A stretch of 45,248 nucleotides of DNA from Oscillospiraceae bacterium. GTDB taxonomy: Bacteria > Bacillota > Clostridia > Oscillospirales > Ruminococcaceae. Positions 1 through 7,582 of this stretch are shown here, in pieces (positions within the stretch are counted from its first letter, which is position 1; each line of letters begins with the position of its first letter). The notes under the pieces were generated by a model. That model did no database searches, had not been told where the DNA came from, and worked only from the letters and a program-made list of their open reading frames with translations. The DNA lies in contig JAETSQ010000017.1 of NCBI GenBank assembly GCA_021769525.1, positions 1 to 45,248 of the forward strand, written 5' to 3'. Both the position numbers and the translations under genes were made by a program.

Positions 1-40
1 TCACCAGGGAATATTGAAACAGGTCGGAGTAAGTCACCAT
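1..40 (-). CDS. Small holin-like toxin-type peptide, 5' end only
   Basis: The minus strand from position 40 reads MVTYSDLFQYSLV and runs off the window edge. This N-terminus resembles the tiny Firmicute peptides annotated as putative holin-like toxins (type I toxin-like, one membrane helix, about 30 residues). A purine-rich ribosome binding site (AGGGGG on the minus strand, around 49-54) lies about 10 bases upstream of the ATG. A TATAAT box and a long structured leader lie further upstream. Only 13 codons are visible, so the membrane helix itself cannot be checked. It could be a chance reading frame, but the match to the family start together with RBS and leader argues against that. Confidence 0.5.
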   Translation of the reverse strand, partial: MVTYSDLFQYSLV

Positions 41-192
41 CCGGGCGTCCCCCTTTTGAAATGATCTCAGGGGGCAGTAAAAAGACTTGCGCCCCCTGGA
101 GTAAGTAGATGCGCAGATGCACAGGGGACTAGCCGCCTACCGTTTTTCGGCAGTGCCGCTATTATAGTACCATATTCCCCATTCCCTGACAA
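41..192 (-). promoter_or_regulatory. Promoter and structured leader of the small toxin-like gene
   Basis: On the minus strand a consensus TATAAT lies at 161-166, with a weak TTGTCA at 187-192 (20-base spacing, so not ideal). The resulting leader is about 110 bases. It contains a perfect 8-bp stem, CAGGGGGC at 68-75 with GCCCCCTG at 91-98, and a 15-base loop. Long, folded leaders are typical of type I toxin mRNAs. No antisense promoter could be assigned with confidence. Confidence 0.45.
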
Positions 193-330
193 GCTGTTTT
201 TCCACGCCGCCGGAGTTCAATGGGGGCAGAGAGAGGGGCTCCGCTTTTTCGGCGGGGCCCTTTGGCTTATCATTTTCCCCACAAAATTTTCCCTCCCCGG
301 AAATAAAAGCCCCTTTCCGGTCGTTATCTT
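193..330. other. Intergenic stretch, no gene seen
   Basis: No coding frame with a ribosome binding site was found on either strand. A TATACT at 330-335 could be the -10 of a plus-strand promoter whose transcript would begin inside the hairpin array, but no -35 matches it. Confidence 0.4.
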
Positions 331-490
331 ATACTAGAATCCATTAAAAAGCCTTCAAAGGCTTTTTATAGCGCCAAAGGCGCGTTGGATTCTGTATGAG
401 ACGGGTTTTGCGCCAGAATGGCGCAAAACGGAAACGCAGAATGCGTTTCCATTTCAAATAAAACGAAACCGTTTTATTTGAAATCAGTAT
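331..490. repeat. Array of six perfect hairpins upstream of the A2M gene
   Basis: Almost every base from 336 to 484 is in a perfect inverted repeat. P1 is 336-343 with 386-393 (8 bp) and encloses P2 (346-354 with 359-367, 9 bp) and P3 (371-375 with 379-383, 5 bp). Then follow P4 (405-414 with 420-429, 10 bp), P5 (430-438 with 442-450, 9 bp) and P6 (451-465 with 470-484, 15 bp). Loops are 3-5 bases. ATACT at 331-335 can pair with AGTAT at 486-490 and close the whole array. The element ends 52 bases before the A2M start codon and has no coding potential. It may be a structured RNA leader, a mosaic palindromic repeat or a miniature mobile element; I do not recognise the family. Confidence 0.8.
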
Positions 491-536
491 TAATCAGAAG
501 GCAAAAACCCGACTGACAGAACGGAGGTCGCTTTGA

Positions 537-3500
537 ATGCGGAAGAATATAAAAAAGGAAAACCGCCGGTTCCCTTTGGGGCGCTGGCTGCTGCTGTTCC
601 TCTGCCTGGCGCTGGCCCTGGCCGCCGCCGGGTGCCGGAAAAATCCCGCCGATGACCCGCTGACGGTGACCGGGGTCTTTCCCGCCGATGGGGCGGGGAA
701 GGTGCCGGAGGATACCGCCATCGAGATGACCTTTTCCGTGCCGCCGGAAAAGCTGGATGACTATTTTGCCATCCAGCCGGAGGTGAAGGGCAGTTTCCGC
801 TATATGGGGAACACCGCGGCCTTCATCCCCTTCCATGGCTGGGACCAGGAAAGCGAGACCTGGTACGAGGGGCTGACCTACGAGACCCGGTATACCGTCA
901 CCCTCAAGGCGGGGCTGGGGGCCCAGGGCGGCAAGGGGAAGCTCGCGGAGGATTACAGCTTTTCCTTTACCGTCTGCCCGGAGGATACCGCCGGTTACGA
1001 GATGACCAACAAGATGGAGACCTTCCTGCCCCAGGACTACCCGGTGCTGGACCTGCGCTCCACCGCCTGGGGCGATAAGGAAGGCATCGCCCCGGAGGAG
1101 AGCTACACCGTCACCGTCCACCGGCTGGAGGACGGCGAGCGGTACAAGAAGGAGCTGTACCGGGAGGCCAGCCTCCCCGGAGAGCTGCGGGTGGATACCA
1201 CCGGCCTGCCCCAGGTGCTGGATTTTACCCAGAGCGCCGCGGAGCTGCTGGACGAAGAAGACCGCTTCCATGTGGACATCGTCTTCCCCCAGACGTTGGA
1301 AGAGGGCTGGTATGTGGCCACCGTTGTCTCCTCCATCCGGCCGGAATGGCCGGTGCAGAAGCTGCTCCAGATCCAGGAGAGCGCCGTCTACAAGCAGAGC
1401 GGCTATGGGGAGACCGTCCTCTGGTACAACAGCACCAAGACCGGCGCGCCGGTGAAGACCCCCAGGCTGGAGGTCTATAAGGATCCCTTCGGGAAGGCCG
1501 AGGCGGACTATACCGTTACCGGGGATGAAAACGGTATCACCGTTCTGGATCTTTCCCAGATCGGTACCGAGGAGGAGGCCAAGGAGGCCGGCACCAACGA
1601 GGTCGTTTACGCCCTTTTCGGGGAGGACGGCACGGTGTACTACGACCGTATCTACGCCTACGGCTCTGAAAGGGAGTTGAGCCTGCCCCAGCAGTACTAC
1701 GGCTTCCTTTATACCGACCGGCCCATCTACCGCCGGGAGGATACCATCAAATACTGGGGGGTGGCCCGCCCCCGCAAGGACGCGGAGAAGCTGGACCGGG
1801 TACAGGTGGAGCTGTACCACGGCTGGAACGACCTGCCCTTCCTTACCGAGACGGTGGCGGTGAGCCCCGATGGGGTCTTTACCGGGGAGTTCACCTATGA
1901 GGGCATCGCCGGCAGCAGCGTATCGATCAAGGTGTTCCCGGCGGACTACGAGCGGGAAGAGGGGAGCTGGTATAACCCCATCTGCTCCGAATACGCCGAC
2001 ATCGCCCAATACAAAAAGCCCATCTACACCGCCGCCATCTCCAGCGATAAGCTCTACTACCGCCCAGGGGAGACCATCCGGGCAGAGGTGGAGGTGAGCC
2101 TGTTAGACCGCACCCCCGCCGCCGGTATGACTATGAAGCTCACCGCGCCGGGGTATGATGAGGCGGAGTATGCCACCGACGAAAAGGGCCTCATCCAGGT
2201 GCCCTTTACCGCCAGCGCAGCGGGAAGCTACCGCGGCTGGGGCTGGTATCCTGTGGATTTCTACATCAGCGGGGTGAACGGCGATGCCAGCGACGTGGAC
2301 CTTTCGGTGGCGGAGACGGTGTATGTATTCCCCACCACCCTGATGCTGGAGGCGGAGGAGACGCGCCATAACGGGAAGAGCGACCTGGTCATCACCGCCA
2401 ACCAGATCGACTTTGACAAGATCCCCGGCGGCCGCCAGGTGATCCAGGATTACGATACCCTCCGGGGGACCCCCGCCCAGGCCAATGTGACGGTGGACCT
2501 CCACAAGGTGGCCTTCACCAGGACCGACCTTGCCCCCTACTACGACCGCTACACCAAAAAGAGCATCCCCCGCGCTGTCTACACCCGCAGCGACACGGTG
2601 GAAAAGACCTTTACCCAGCGCACCGGGGCGGACGGGACCCTGACCATCTCGGACATCCTGCCCCCCACCGAGGGGATGGACTACTACTATGTGGAGATCT
2701 CCACCGCGGACGGCGGGGAGCAGCGTACCACCCTCACCCTGGGCGATCCCTGGATCTGTGTTCAGGATGAGGAGCGGGGGGGACACTTCCACACCTTCCA
2801 GATGAAGACCTCCCTCACCAGCACCGAGGAGCAGAAGTGGATCTCCTACTGGGGCGCCACCTTCGCCTACGGGGACGAGGCCCGGTACCAAGTGATGGAT
2901 AACGGCCTGCCGGTGGAAAGCGGGACGGTGATGACCAACCTCCTCCAGCAGACCCTCCTGGAGGCCCCCAAGCTGGGCGGGGCCAGCGGCACCATCTCCT
3001 GCACCGAGGAAAAGCTCCCCAACTTCACCCTCTGCGGGGCTTACTTCGACGGGGTGCGCATCTATCCCATCAAGCCCTTCACCATGGATGTGGACCCGGA
3101 CAGCCGCTCCCTGAAGCTCCAGGTCCTGCCGGACAAGGAGGACTACGAGCCGGGGGATACCGCCAAGGTGACCCTGCGCCTCACCGATGAGGACGGCAAG
3201 GCTGTCTCCGGTGGGAATGTCTGCCTGGGGGTGGTGGATGAAGCCATCTTCGCGGTGCGGGAGCAGTATATCAACATGGGCTACGACCTCTACGGCTCTG
3301 TGTTCTACAGCTATCCCCAGGTCTCCGCCTCCTACATCCAGCACGGGGCGAATATCTACTACGATGAGGGCGGCAAGGGAGGCGGCGGTGGTGACGGCGG
3401 CGTCACCATCCGGGAGGACTTCAAGGACACGGCGGATTTCCTCACCGGCGTCACCGGCGCGGACGGCACCGCCACCCTGACGGTGAAGCTGCCGGAAAAT

Positions 3501-5327
3501 CTGACCCAGTGGCGGCTCACTGCGGTGGCCCTGGATAAGCGGGCCTACTGGGGCCTTGCCAAGAGCCGGCTCTATACCACCCTGCCCTTCCGCATCGATC
3601 CCATCCTCTCCGATACCTTCCTCTCCGGGGATACCATCGCCTGCACCGTCCGGGGCTTCGGCACCGGCATCGGGACGGCGGACCAGGTGAGCTACACCGC
3701 CTCCATCGATGGCTACACCGAAAAGCTGGAGACCGAGGCCCAGGCCCCCGCCGGGGAGACCACCCCCCTGGTGTTCCAAAAGCTCCCCGCCGGGGAGTAC
3801 ACCATGACCGTCACCGCCCGGTGCGGGGAGTACAGCGACGGGGTCCGGGTGCCCTTCTCGGTGCGGGACAGCGCCCTGGTGTTCCCCATCCACCAGGTGG
3901 TGGACCTGAAGGACGGCCTGGGAGCCATCCGGCCCACCCTGTACCCGGTGGAGATCCAGGTCTACAACAAGGGGCAGGAGCCCTTCATGCAGGCTTGGAG
4001 CCTGCTGTGCCGGGATAACAGCGGCCGGGGGGACGCCCGCCTTGCCACCGCCGCGGTGGAAAAGACCATGAGCGCCTTCTTCGGCGAGGGCTATGAGCAC
4101 CCGGAGCCGGACCTGACCGATGTCCAGCTCACCTGGGAGGATAACAGCGAGGACACCGGAGGGGTGCGCCTCTACTCCTACGCGGAGGCGGATGCCATCG
4201 TCTCCGGACGGGCGGCGGTGGCCGCCGGAGAGCTGTTGAACCAGGATACCCTGGCCAGTTACCTGGATACCGCCTACACCAATGCCGCCGGCGACGAGGA
4301 ACGGGCCGCCGCCCTGATGGGCCTTGCGGCGCTGGGCCGCCTTTCCGACGAGGAGGAGACGCTGCTGCGCACCAGGGCCCAGAACACCGCCCTGCCGGTG
4401 CGGGAGAGCGCGTATCTCATCGCGGGGCTGCACTATCTGGACCAGTCCGCCGCCCAGAAGCTCTACTCCCAGACCATCGCCCCCAAGCTCCAGGATCAGC
4501 GGGGCACCCTCTGCATCAAGGGGAACACCCCCTACGAGACGGTGGATAACACCGCCGGGGCCCTGGCCTGCGCCATCCTCACCGGCGCCGCCGACGACGC
4601 GGAAAAGATGATGGGCTACCTGGCGGAGAACGGCATCACGCTCTACGGTACCATGGTGGGCCCCTGCCAGCTGGAGGCCGCCCTCTACATCAACCACTTC
4701 CAACTCAAGGAGGAGGAGCTGCCCACCGTCCGCTACACCCGCGGCGGCAAGCAGGAGAGCGTGACCCTCTCCCGGAGCAGCAGCCTGCGCTTTGTCCTGG
4801 ATAAGGCGGAGTTTGAGACCCTGGATATGAAGGCGGAGGGCGGAACGGCCCTGGCCAGCGTCTACTACACCGGCACCCCGGACCAACTGGGCCTGACGGA
4901 TTCCCCCCGCATCGCGGTCACCAAGACCATGGACACCCCGGAGGACCAGAAGCACCTGGGCGGGGAGACCACCGTCACCATCAAGGTGGAGCTGGATAAG
5001 AATATGCCCTACGGCAACTACCGCCTGGTGGAGTGGATCCCCTCCAATATGCGCCTGCGGAGCCTGGACCAGGATTCCGGACGCAGCTACAGCTGCCGCA
5101 ACGAGGGGCAGCTGCTGACGGTGGACTTTACCTACAGCCGGTGGAATCCCAACAGGACCTTCACCTTCCGGTACACTGCCACCAGCGTCCTGGATACCGA
5201 GTGCTGCCTGGAGCGCACCTACGTCTACAACCAGGAGACGATGGAGTGCGGCCGCACCGAAAAAGGGGAGTTCCTCCCCTCCGATTACTACTACCTGGGG
5301 GTGGGGTATCTCTTCCGCAAGGAGTAG
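537..5327 (+). CDS. Alpha-2-macroglobulin-like surface lipoprotein
   Basis: 1596 residues. A basic N-terminus, hydrophobic stretch and lipobox (LAAAGC, Cys at about 33) mark it as an exported lipoprotein. An SbsA-type Ig-like domain follows (about 40-140). The MG2 signature TDRPIYRREDTIKYWG lies near residue 392, and the A2M domain near 960-1010 contains LPENLTQWRLTAVAL. A Gly-rich stretch (GGKGGGGGDGG) sits just before it, where the bait region would be expected. The C-terminal third is helical (thioester-domain-like), but I see no C-x-E-Q thioester motif, so covalent trapping of proteases is unlikely. Bacterial relatives often pair with PBP1C; none is here. The start is set by GGAGG at 523-527. 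Role in envelope defence or protease trapping is inferred from the family. Confidence 0.85.
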   Translation: MRKNIKKENRRFPLGRWLLLFLCLALALAAAGCRKNPADDPLTVTGVFPADGAGKVPEDTAIEMTFSVPPEKLDDYFAIQPEVKGSFRYMGNTAAFIPFHGWDQESETWYEGLTYETRYTVTLKAGLGAQGGKGKLAEDYSFSFTVCPEDTAGYEMTNKMETFLPQDYPVLDLRSTAWGDKEGIAPEESYTVTVHRLEDGERYKKELYREASLPGELRVDTTGLPQVLDFTQSAAELLDEEDRFHVDIVFPQTLEEGWYVATVVSSIRPEWPVQKLLQIQESAVYKQSGYGETVLWYNSTKTGAPVKTPRLEVYKDPFGKAEADYTVTGDENGITVLDLSQIGTEEEAKEAGTNEVVYALFGEDGTVYYDRIYAYGSERELSLPQQYYGFLYTDRPIYRREDTIKYWGVARPRKDAEKLDRVQVELYHGWNDLPFLTETVAVSPDGVFTGEFTYEGIAGSSVSIKVFPADYEREEGSWYNPICSEYADIAQYKKPIYTAAISSDKLYYRPGETIRAEVEVSLLDRTPAAGMTMKLTAPGYDEAEYATDEKGLIQVPFTASAAGSYRGWGWYPVDFYISGVNGDASDVDLSVAETVYVFPTTLMLEAEETRHNGKSDLVITANQIDFDKIPGGRQVIQDYDTLRGTPAQANVTVDLHKVAFTRTDLAPYYDRYTKKSIPRAVYTRSDTVEKTFTQRTGADGTLTISDILPPTEGMDYYYVEISTADGGEQRTTLTLGDPWICVQDEERGGHFHTFQMKTSLTSTEEQKWISYWGATFAYGDEARYQVMDNGLPVESGTVMTNLLQQTLLEAPKLGGASGTISCTEEKLPNFTLCGAYFDGVRIYPIKPFTMDVDPDSRSLKLQVLPDKEDYEPGDTAKVTLRLTDEDGKAVSGGNVCLGVVDEAIFAVREQYINMGYDLYGSVFYSYPQVSASYIQHGANIYYDEGGKGGGGGDGGVTIREDFKDTADFLTGVTGADGTATLTVKLPENLTQWRLTAVALDKRAYWGLAKSRLYTTLPFRIDPILSDTFLSGDTIACTVRGFGTGIGTADQVSYTASIDGYTEKLETEAQAPAGETTPLVFQKLPAGEYTMTVTARCGEYSDGVRVPFSVRDSALVFPIHQVVDLKDGLGAIRPTLYPVEIQVYNKGQEPFMQAWSLLCRDNSGRGDARLATAAVEKTMSAFFGEGYEHPEPDLTDVQLTWEDNSEDTGGVRLYSYAEADAIVSGRAAVAAGELLNQDTLASYLDTAYTNAAGDEERAAALMGLAALGRLSDEEETLLRTRAQNTALPVRESAYLIAGLHYLDQSAAQKLYSQTIAPKLQDQRGTLCIKGNTPYETVDNTAGALACAILTGAADDAEKMMGYLAENGITLYGTMVGPCQLEAALYINHFQLKEEELPTVRYTRGGKQESVTLSRSSSLRFVLDKAEFETLDMKAEGGTALASVYYTGTPDQLGLTDSPRIAVTKTMDTPEDQKHLGGETTVTIKVELDKNMPYGNYRLVEWIPSNMRLRSLDQDSGRSYSCRNEGQLLTVDFTYSRWNPNRTFTFRYTATSVLDTECCLERTYVYNQETMECGRTEKGEFLPSDYYYLGVGYLFRKE

Positions 5328-5490
5328 CCTCCCTCTTTGAGGGAGGTTGGGCGCAGCCCACGTGCCCGAAGGGACGCGAAGCGGCCCGTTAGGGCTGTCG
5401 GCAAGGCCGTGCCGGAGGGAGTTTGTGCGCAGTTTTTTAACTCCCTCAGTCAGCCTTACGGCTGACAGCTCCCTCGGCGAGGGAGCCTTT
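5328..5490. repeat. Dispersed palindromic repeat of CTCCCTC type
   Basis: Several hairpins follow the A2M stop directly: CCTCCCTC/GAGGGAGG at 5328-5346 with a 3-base loop, GTCAGCC/GGCTGAC at 5449-5466, and GCTCCCTC/GAGGGAGC at 5468-5486. GGAGGGAG at 5414-5421 can pair with CTCCCTC at 5441-5447 as an alternative fold. From memory this arrangement is a common intergenic repeat in Oscillospiraceae genomes. It may stabilise or terminate the A2M transcript, although no strong T-run follows. The rest of the gap to the RNase P promoter holds no gene. Confidence 0.65.
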
Positions 5491-5583
5491 GGATTCCTTC
5501 TTAGATGCTACCTCTTCGTAGAATTTTTACTTGTTCAAGTACCCTGCAATAAGCCCAGGGGGCTGGTATTTCCTAAAAATCTG

Positions 5584-5634
5584 TGCTATACTGTTCTACA
5601 GGGTCCGCATTCCCGGACACGGGGGTGCGGGCCC
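5584..5634 (+). promoter_or_regulatory. Extended -10 promoter and leader hairpin of rnpB
   Basis: TGCTATACT at 5584-5592 is an extended -10 element; no good -35 is visible. About 10 bases downstream GGGTCCGCA (5601-5609) pairs with TGCGGGCCC (5626-5634) over 9 bp, followed by TCTTATT. The hairpin therefore lies in the precursor leader, just before the mature RNase P 5' end. Confidence 0.55.
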
Positions 5635-5641
5635 TCTTATT

Positions 5642-5998
5642 CGAGCAGTCCAGACAGCGGCGGGCGCAGGCCGAAAGGCCGCGTCTGAGGAAAGTCCGAG
5701 CTCCGCAGGGCAAGGGTAGCTGCTAACGGCAGCCGGAGGCGACTCCAGGGACAGTGCAACAGAGAGATACCGCCGGCCGGGGGCCTTTCGGGCCTTTGCC
5801 GGCAAGGGTGGAAAGGCGAGGTAAGAGCTCACCAGCGTCCGGGAGACCGGACGGCTATGTAAACCCTACCCGGAGCAACACCGCACAGGGACAAAACGGC
5901 GGCCCGCCGGTCCCGCTCAGGTGGCTGGAGTCCGGCGGCGACGCCGGGCCAAGATAGATCGCTGTCCAATACAGAACTCGGCTTACAGGACTGGTCGC
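5642..5998 (+). ncRNA. rnpB: RNase P RNA, class A
   Basis: Catalytic RNA of RNase P, which removes tRNA 5' leaders. Conserved core blocks are all present: GAGGAAAGTCCGAGCTC near 5687, ACAGTGCAACAGAGAGATA near 5751, GGTGGAAAGGCGAGGTAAGA near 5807 and AGATAGATCGCTG plus ACAGAACTCGGCTTACA near the 3' end. The terminal P1 helix is GAGCAGTCC (5643-5651) with GGACTGGTC (5988-5996), one mismatch, which sets the ends to within a few bases. A GC-rich hairpin at about 6002-6028 follows, without a clear T-run. The RNA lies about 90 bases upstream of the uracil-DNA glycosylase gene. Confidence 0.95.
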
Positions 5999-6088
5999 TT
6001 TGCCCCGCCGGGGGTCTCCTCCGGTGGGGGAGAAGAAGCATCCCGCCCGCGGGCGGAAAAGTTTATATAGAAGGCAGGTGTTTTTGGG

Positions 6089-6658
6089 GTGTACGAAAAT
6101 CTGGACGAACTGAGGGAAGAGGTCCTGGGGTGCCAGAACTGCGGCCTGGCGGCCACCCGTCGCAACGTGGTCTTTGGCGTAGGGGCGCCAGGGGCCAAGA
6201 TCCTGCTCATCGGGGAGGGCCCCGGAGAGAATGAGGACAAGCAGGGGGAGCCCTTTGTGGGGCGCAGCGGCCAGCTCCTGGATAAGATGCTGGAGTACGC
6301 CGGGCTTTCCCGGAAGAAGAACATCTACATCGCCAATATGGTGAAGTGCCGCCCGCCCCAGAACCGGGACCCCGCCCCGGAGGAGATCGCCGCCTGCATG
6401 GGCTGGCTCCGCAACCAGACCGCCATCCTCCGTCCCGCCATCATCATCTGCATCGGGCGCATCGCGGCGGTGAGCCTGATCCAGAAGGATTTTAAGGTCA
6501 CCAAGCAGCATGGACAGTTTATCGAAAAGAACGGCACCCTGATGATGGGCACCTTCCACCCCGCCGCCCTGCTCCGGAACCCCGTCAACAAGCCTGCCGC
6601 TATGGAGGATCTGCTGGGAGTGGCCAAGAAGGCCCAGGAGCTGGGGCTGCCTCTGTAA
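6089..6658 (+). CDS. Uracil-DNA glycosylase, family 4 (Fe-S)
   Basis: 189 residues, GTG start preceded by GGCAGG. It removes uracil from DNA to start base excision repair. The family-4 marks are four cysteines for a 4Fe-4S cluster (C15, C18, C87, C103), the catalytic-pocket motif GEGPGENED at 42-50 and the late motif HPAALLR. Length fits the family (about 190-220). Sits 16 bases before the next gene, so the two may be co-transcribed. No truncation is seen. Confidence 0.92.
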   Translation: MYENLDELREEVLGCQNCGLAATRRNVVFGVGAPGAKILLIGEGPGENEDKQGEPFVGRSGQLLDKMLEYAGLSRKKNIYIANMVKCRPPQNRDPAPEEIAACMGWLRNQTAILRPAIIICIGRIAAVSLIQKDFKVTKQHGQFIEKNGTLMMGTFHPAALLRNPVNKPAAMEDLLGVAKKAQELGLPL

Positions 6659-6674
6659 CGGAGAGGGGGAACGG

Positions 6675-7529
6675 ATGAAGCGGTTTTTCGCCTTCGCCCT
6701 GGTGCTGCTCCTCTGTGTCTGCCTGACGGGGCGGGAGCGCACGGCGCTATCTGTCCGTCCCTCCCTGAAGTCGGAGAGCGGCAGTGCCCCGGCGGCTTCC
6801 AGCCGTACCCCTGCTCCCAGCAGCGCCTCCAGTAAACCGCCGCCTCCGTCCTCCAGCAGCAGCCAGTCGGGACCTGCAGAGCTATTCCAGGCACAGCAGG
6901 AAAAGCCCCCGGTTGAGGACGACGTGGAAGCGCGGTTCCCGCCGGCAGGGGAGAAGGACCGGCGGGACGAGACCACCAAGCGGCTGGAGGAATTCCTCGA
7001 AGACGTTCAGCTGGGCACCTTCGTGGCGGATATCAACGACGGTCCCCAGGGGGAATTTTCCTCCGTCGAGGAACTGGATCCGGGGGTGCTGCTGGCTTGC
7101 GGCATCTTCAACCATTGGCGGGACCGGGGCAAGGAGGCCGTAGAGGAGCGGGTGCGCCTTTACTTCGGGGAGGACGCCGTGGTGGACCACCACGCGCAGA
7201 ACAGCCTGCTCTATGGCTGGGAGTACGATGAAGAGACCGAGAGCCATATCCCGCCGGGACGGGACTACCTTTCCTACTCCTGCCCGCGGGTGCTCTCCTG
7301 GCAGCAGGCGGGGAAGGAGTACACGGTCATTTTTACCTCCTATGCAGTAGCTCCAGGCCGTGTCGTATCCCCCGACTATGAAGCGGACTTTGATTCCTGG
7401 GAGGAAGCGGAGTGCTGGTACAAGGAGCACGGGGCCCAGGCCAAAGCTGTCCTGGAGGAGCAGGAGGACGGGCGCCTCATCTTCCGCTCCCTGGAGATTT
7501 TAAGGGGCTATGACCCCTGGGAGCAATAG
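6675..7529 (+). CDS. Secreted protein of unknown function, Ser/Pro-rich linker
   Basis: 284 residues. The first about 18 residues form a signal peptide or membrane anchor; cysteines are present there but the lipobox is poor, so lipid attachment is uncertain. Residues about 35-75 are a Ser/Pro/Ala-rich linker typical of cell-wall-spanning tethers. The rest (about 85-284) is a compact acidic domain I do not recognise, with aromatic-rich segments such as LLYGWEYDEETESH. It follows the uracil-DNA glycosylase by 16 bases and is preceded by GGAGAGGGGG. A terminator at 7545-7577 ends the unit. Confidence 0.7.
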   Translation: MKRFFAFALVLLLCVCLTGRERTALSVRPSLKSESGSAPAASSRTPAPSSASSKPPPPSSSSSQSGPAELFQAQQEKPPVEDDVEARFPPAGEKDRRDETTKRLEEFLEDVQLGTFVADINDGPQGEFSSVEELDPGVLLACGIFNHWRDRGKEAVEERVRLYFGEDAVVDHHAQNSLLYGWEYDEETESHIPPGRDYLSYSCPRVLSWQQAGKEYTVIFTSYAVAPGRVVSPDYEADFDSWEEAECWYKEHGAQAKAVLEEQEDGRLIFRSLEILRGYDPWEQ

Positions 7530-7544
7530 CAGAGCGGAGCAGCA

Positions 7545-7577
7545 GGGACGGCTGGGGAAACCCGGCTGTCCTTTTTT
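7545..7577 (+). terminator. Rho-independent terminator
   Basis: GGACGGCTGGG (7546-7556) pairs with CCCGGCTGTCC (7561-7571) around a GAAA loop with two G-U pairs, followed by six T. It ends the 6089-7529 transcript just before the convergent cardiolipin synthase gene. Confidence 0.8.
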
Positions 7578-7582
7578 GCCCT

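Noticed and set aside
2103-4955. 950-codon frame on the minus strand across the A2M gene
   Set aside because: Gly/His/Leu-rich shadow of the GC-rich sense gene, without a binding site or known domain.
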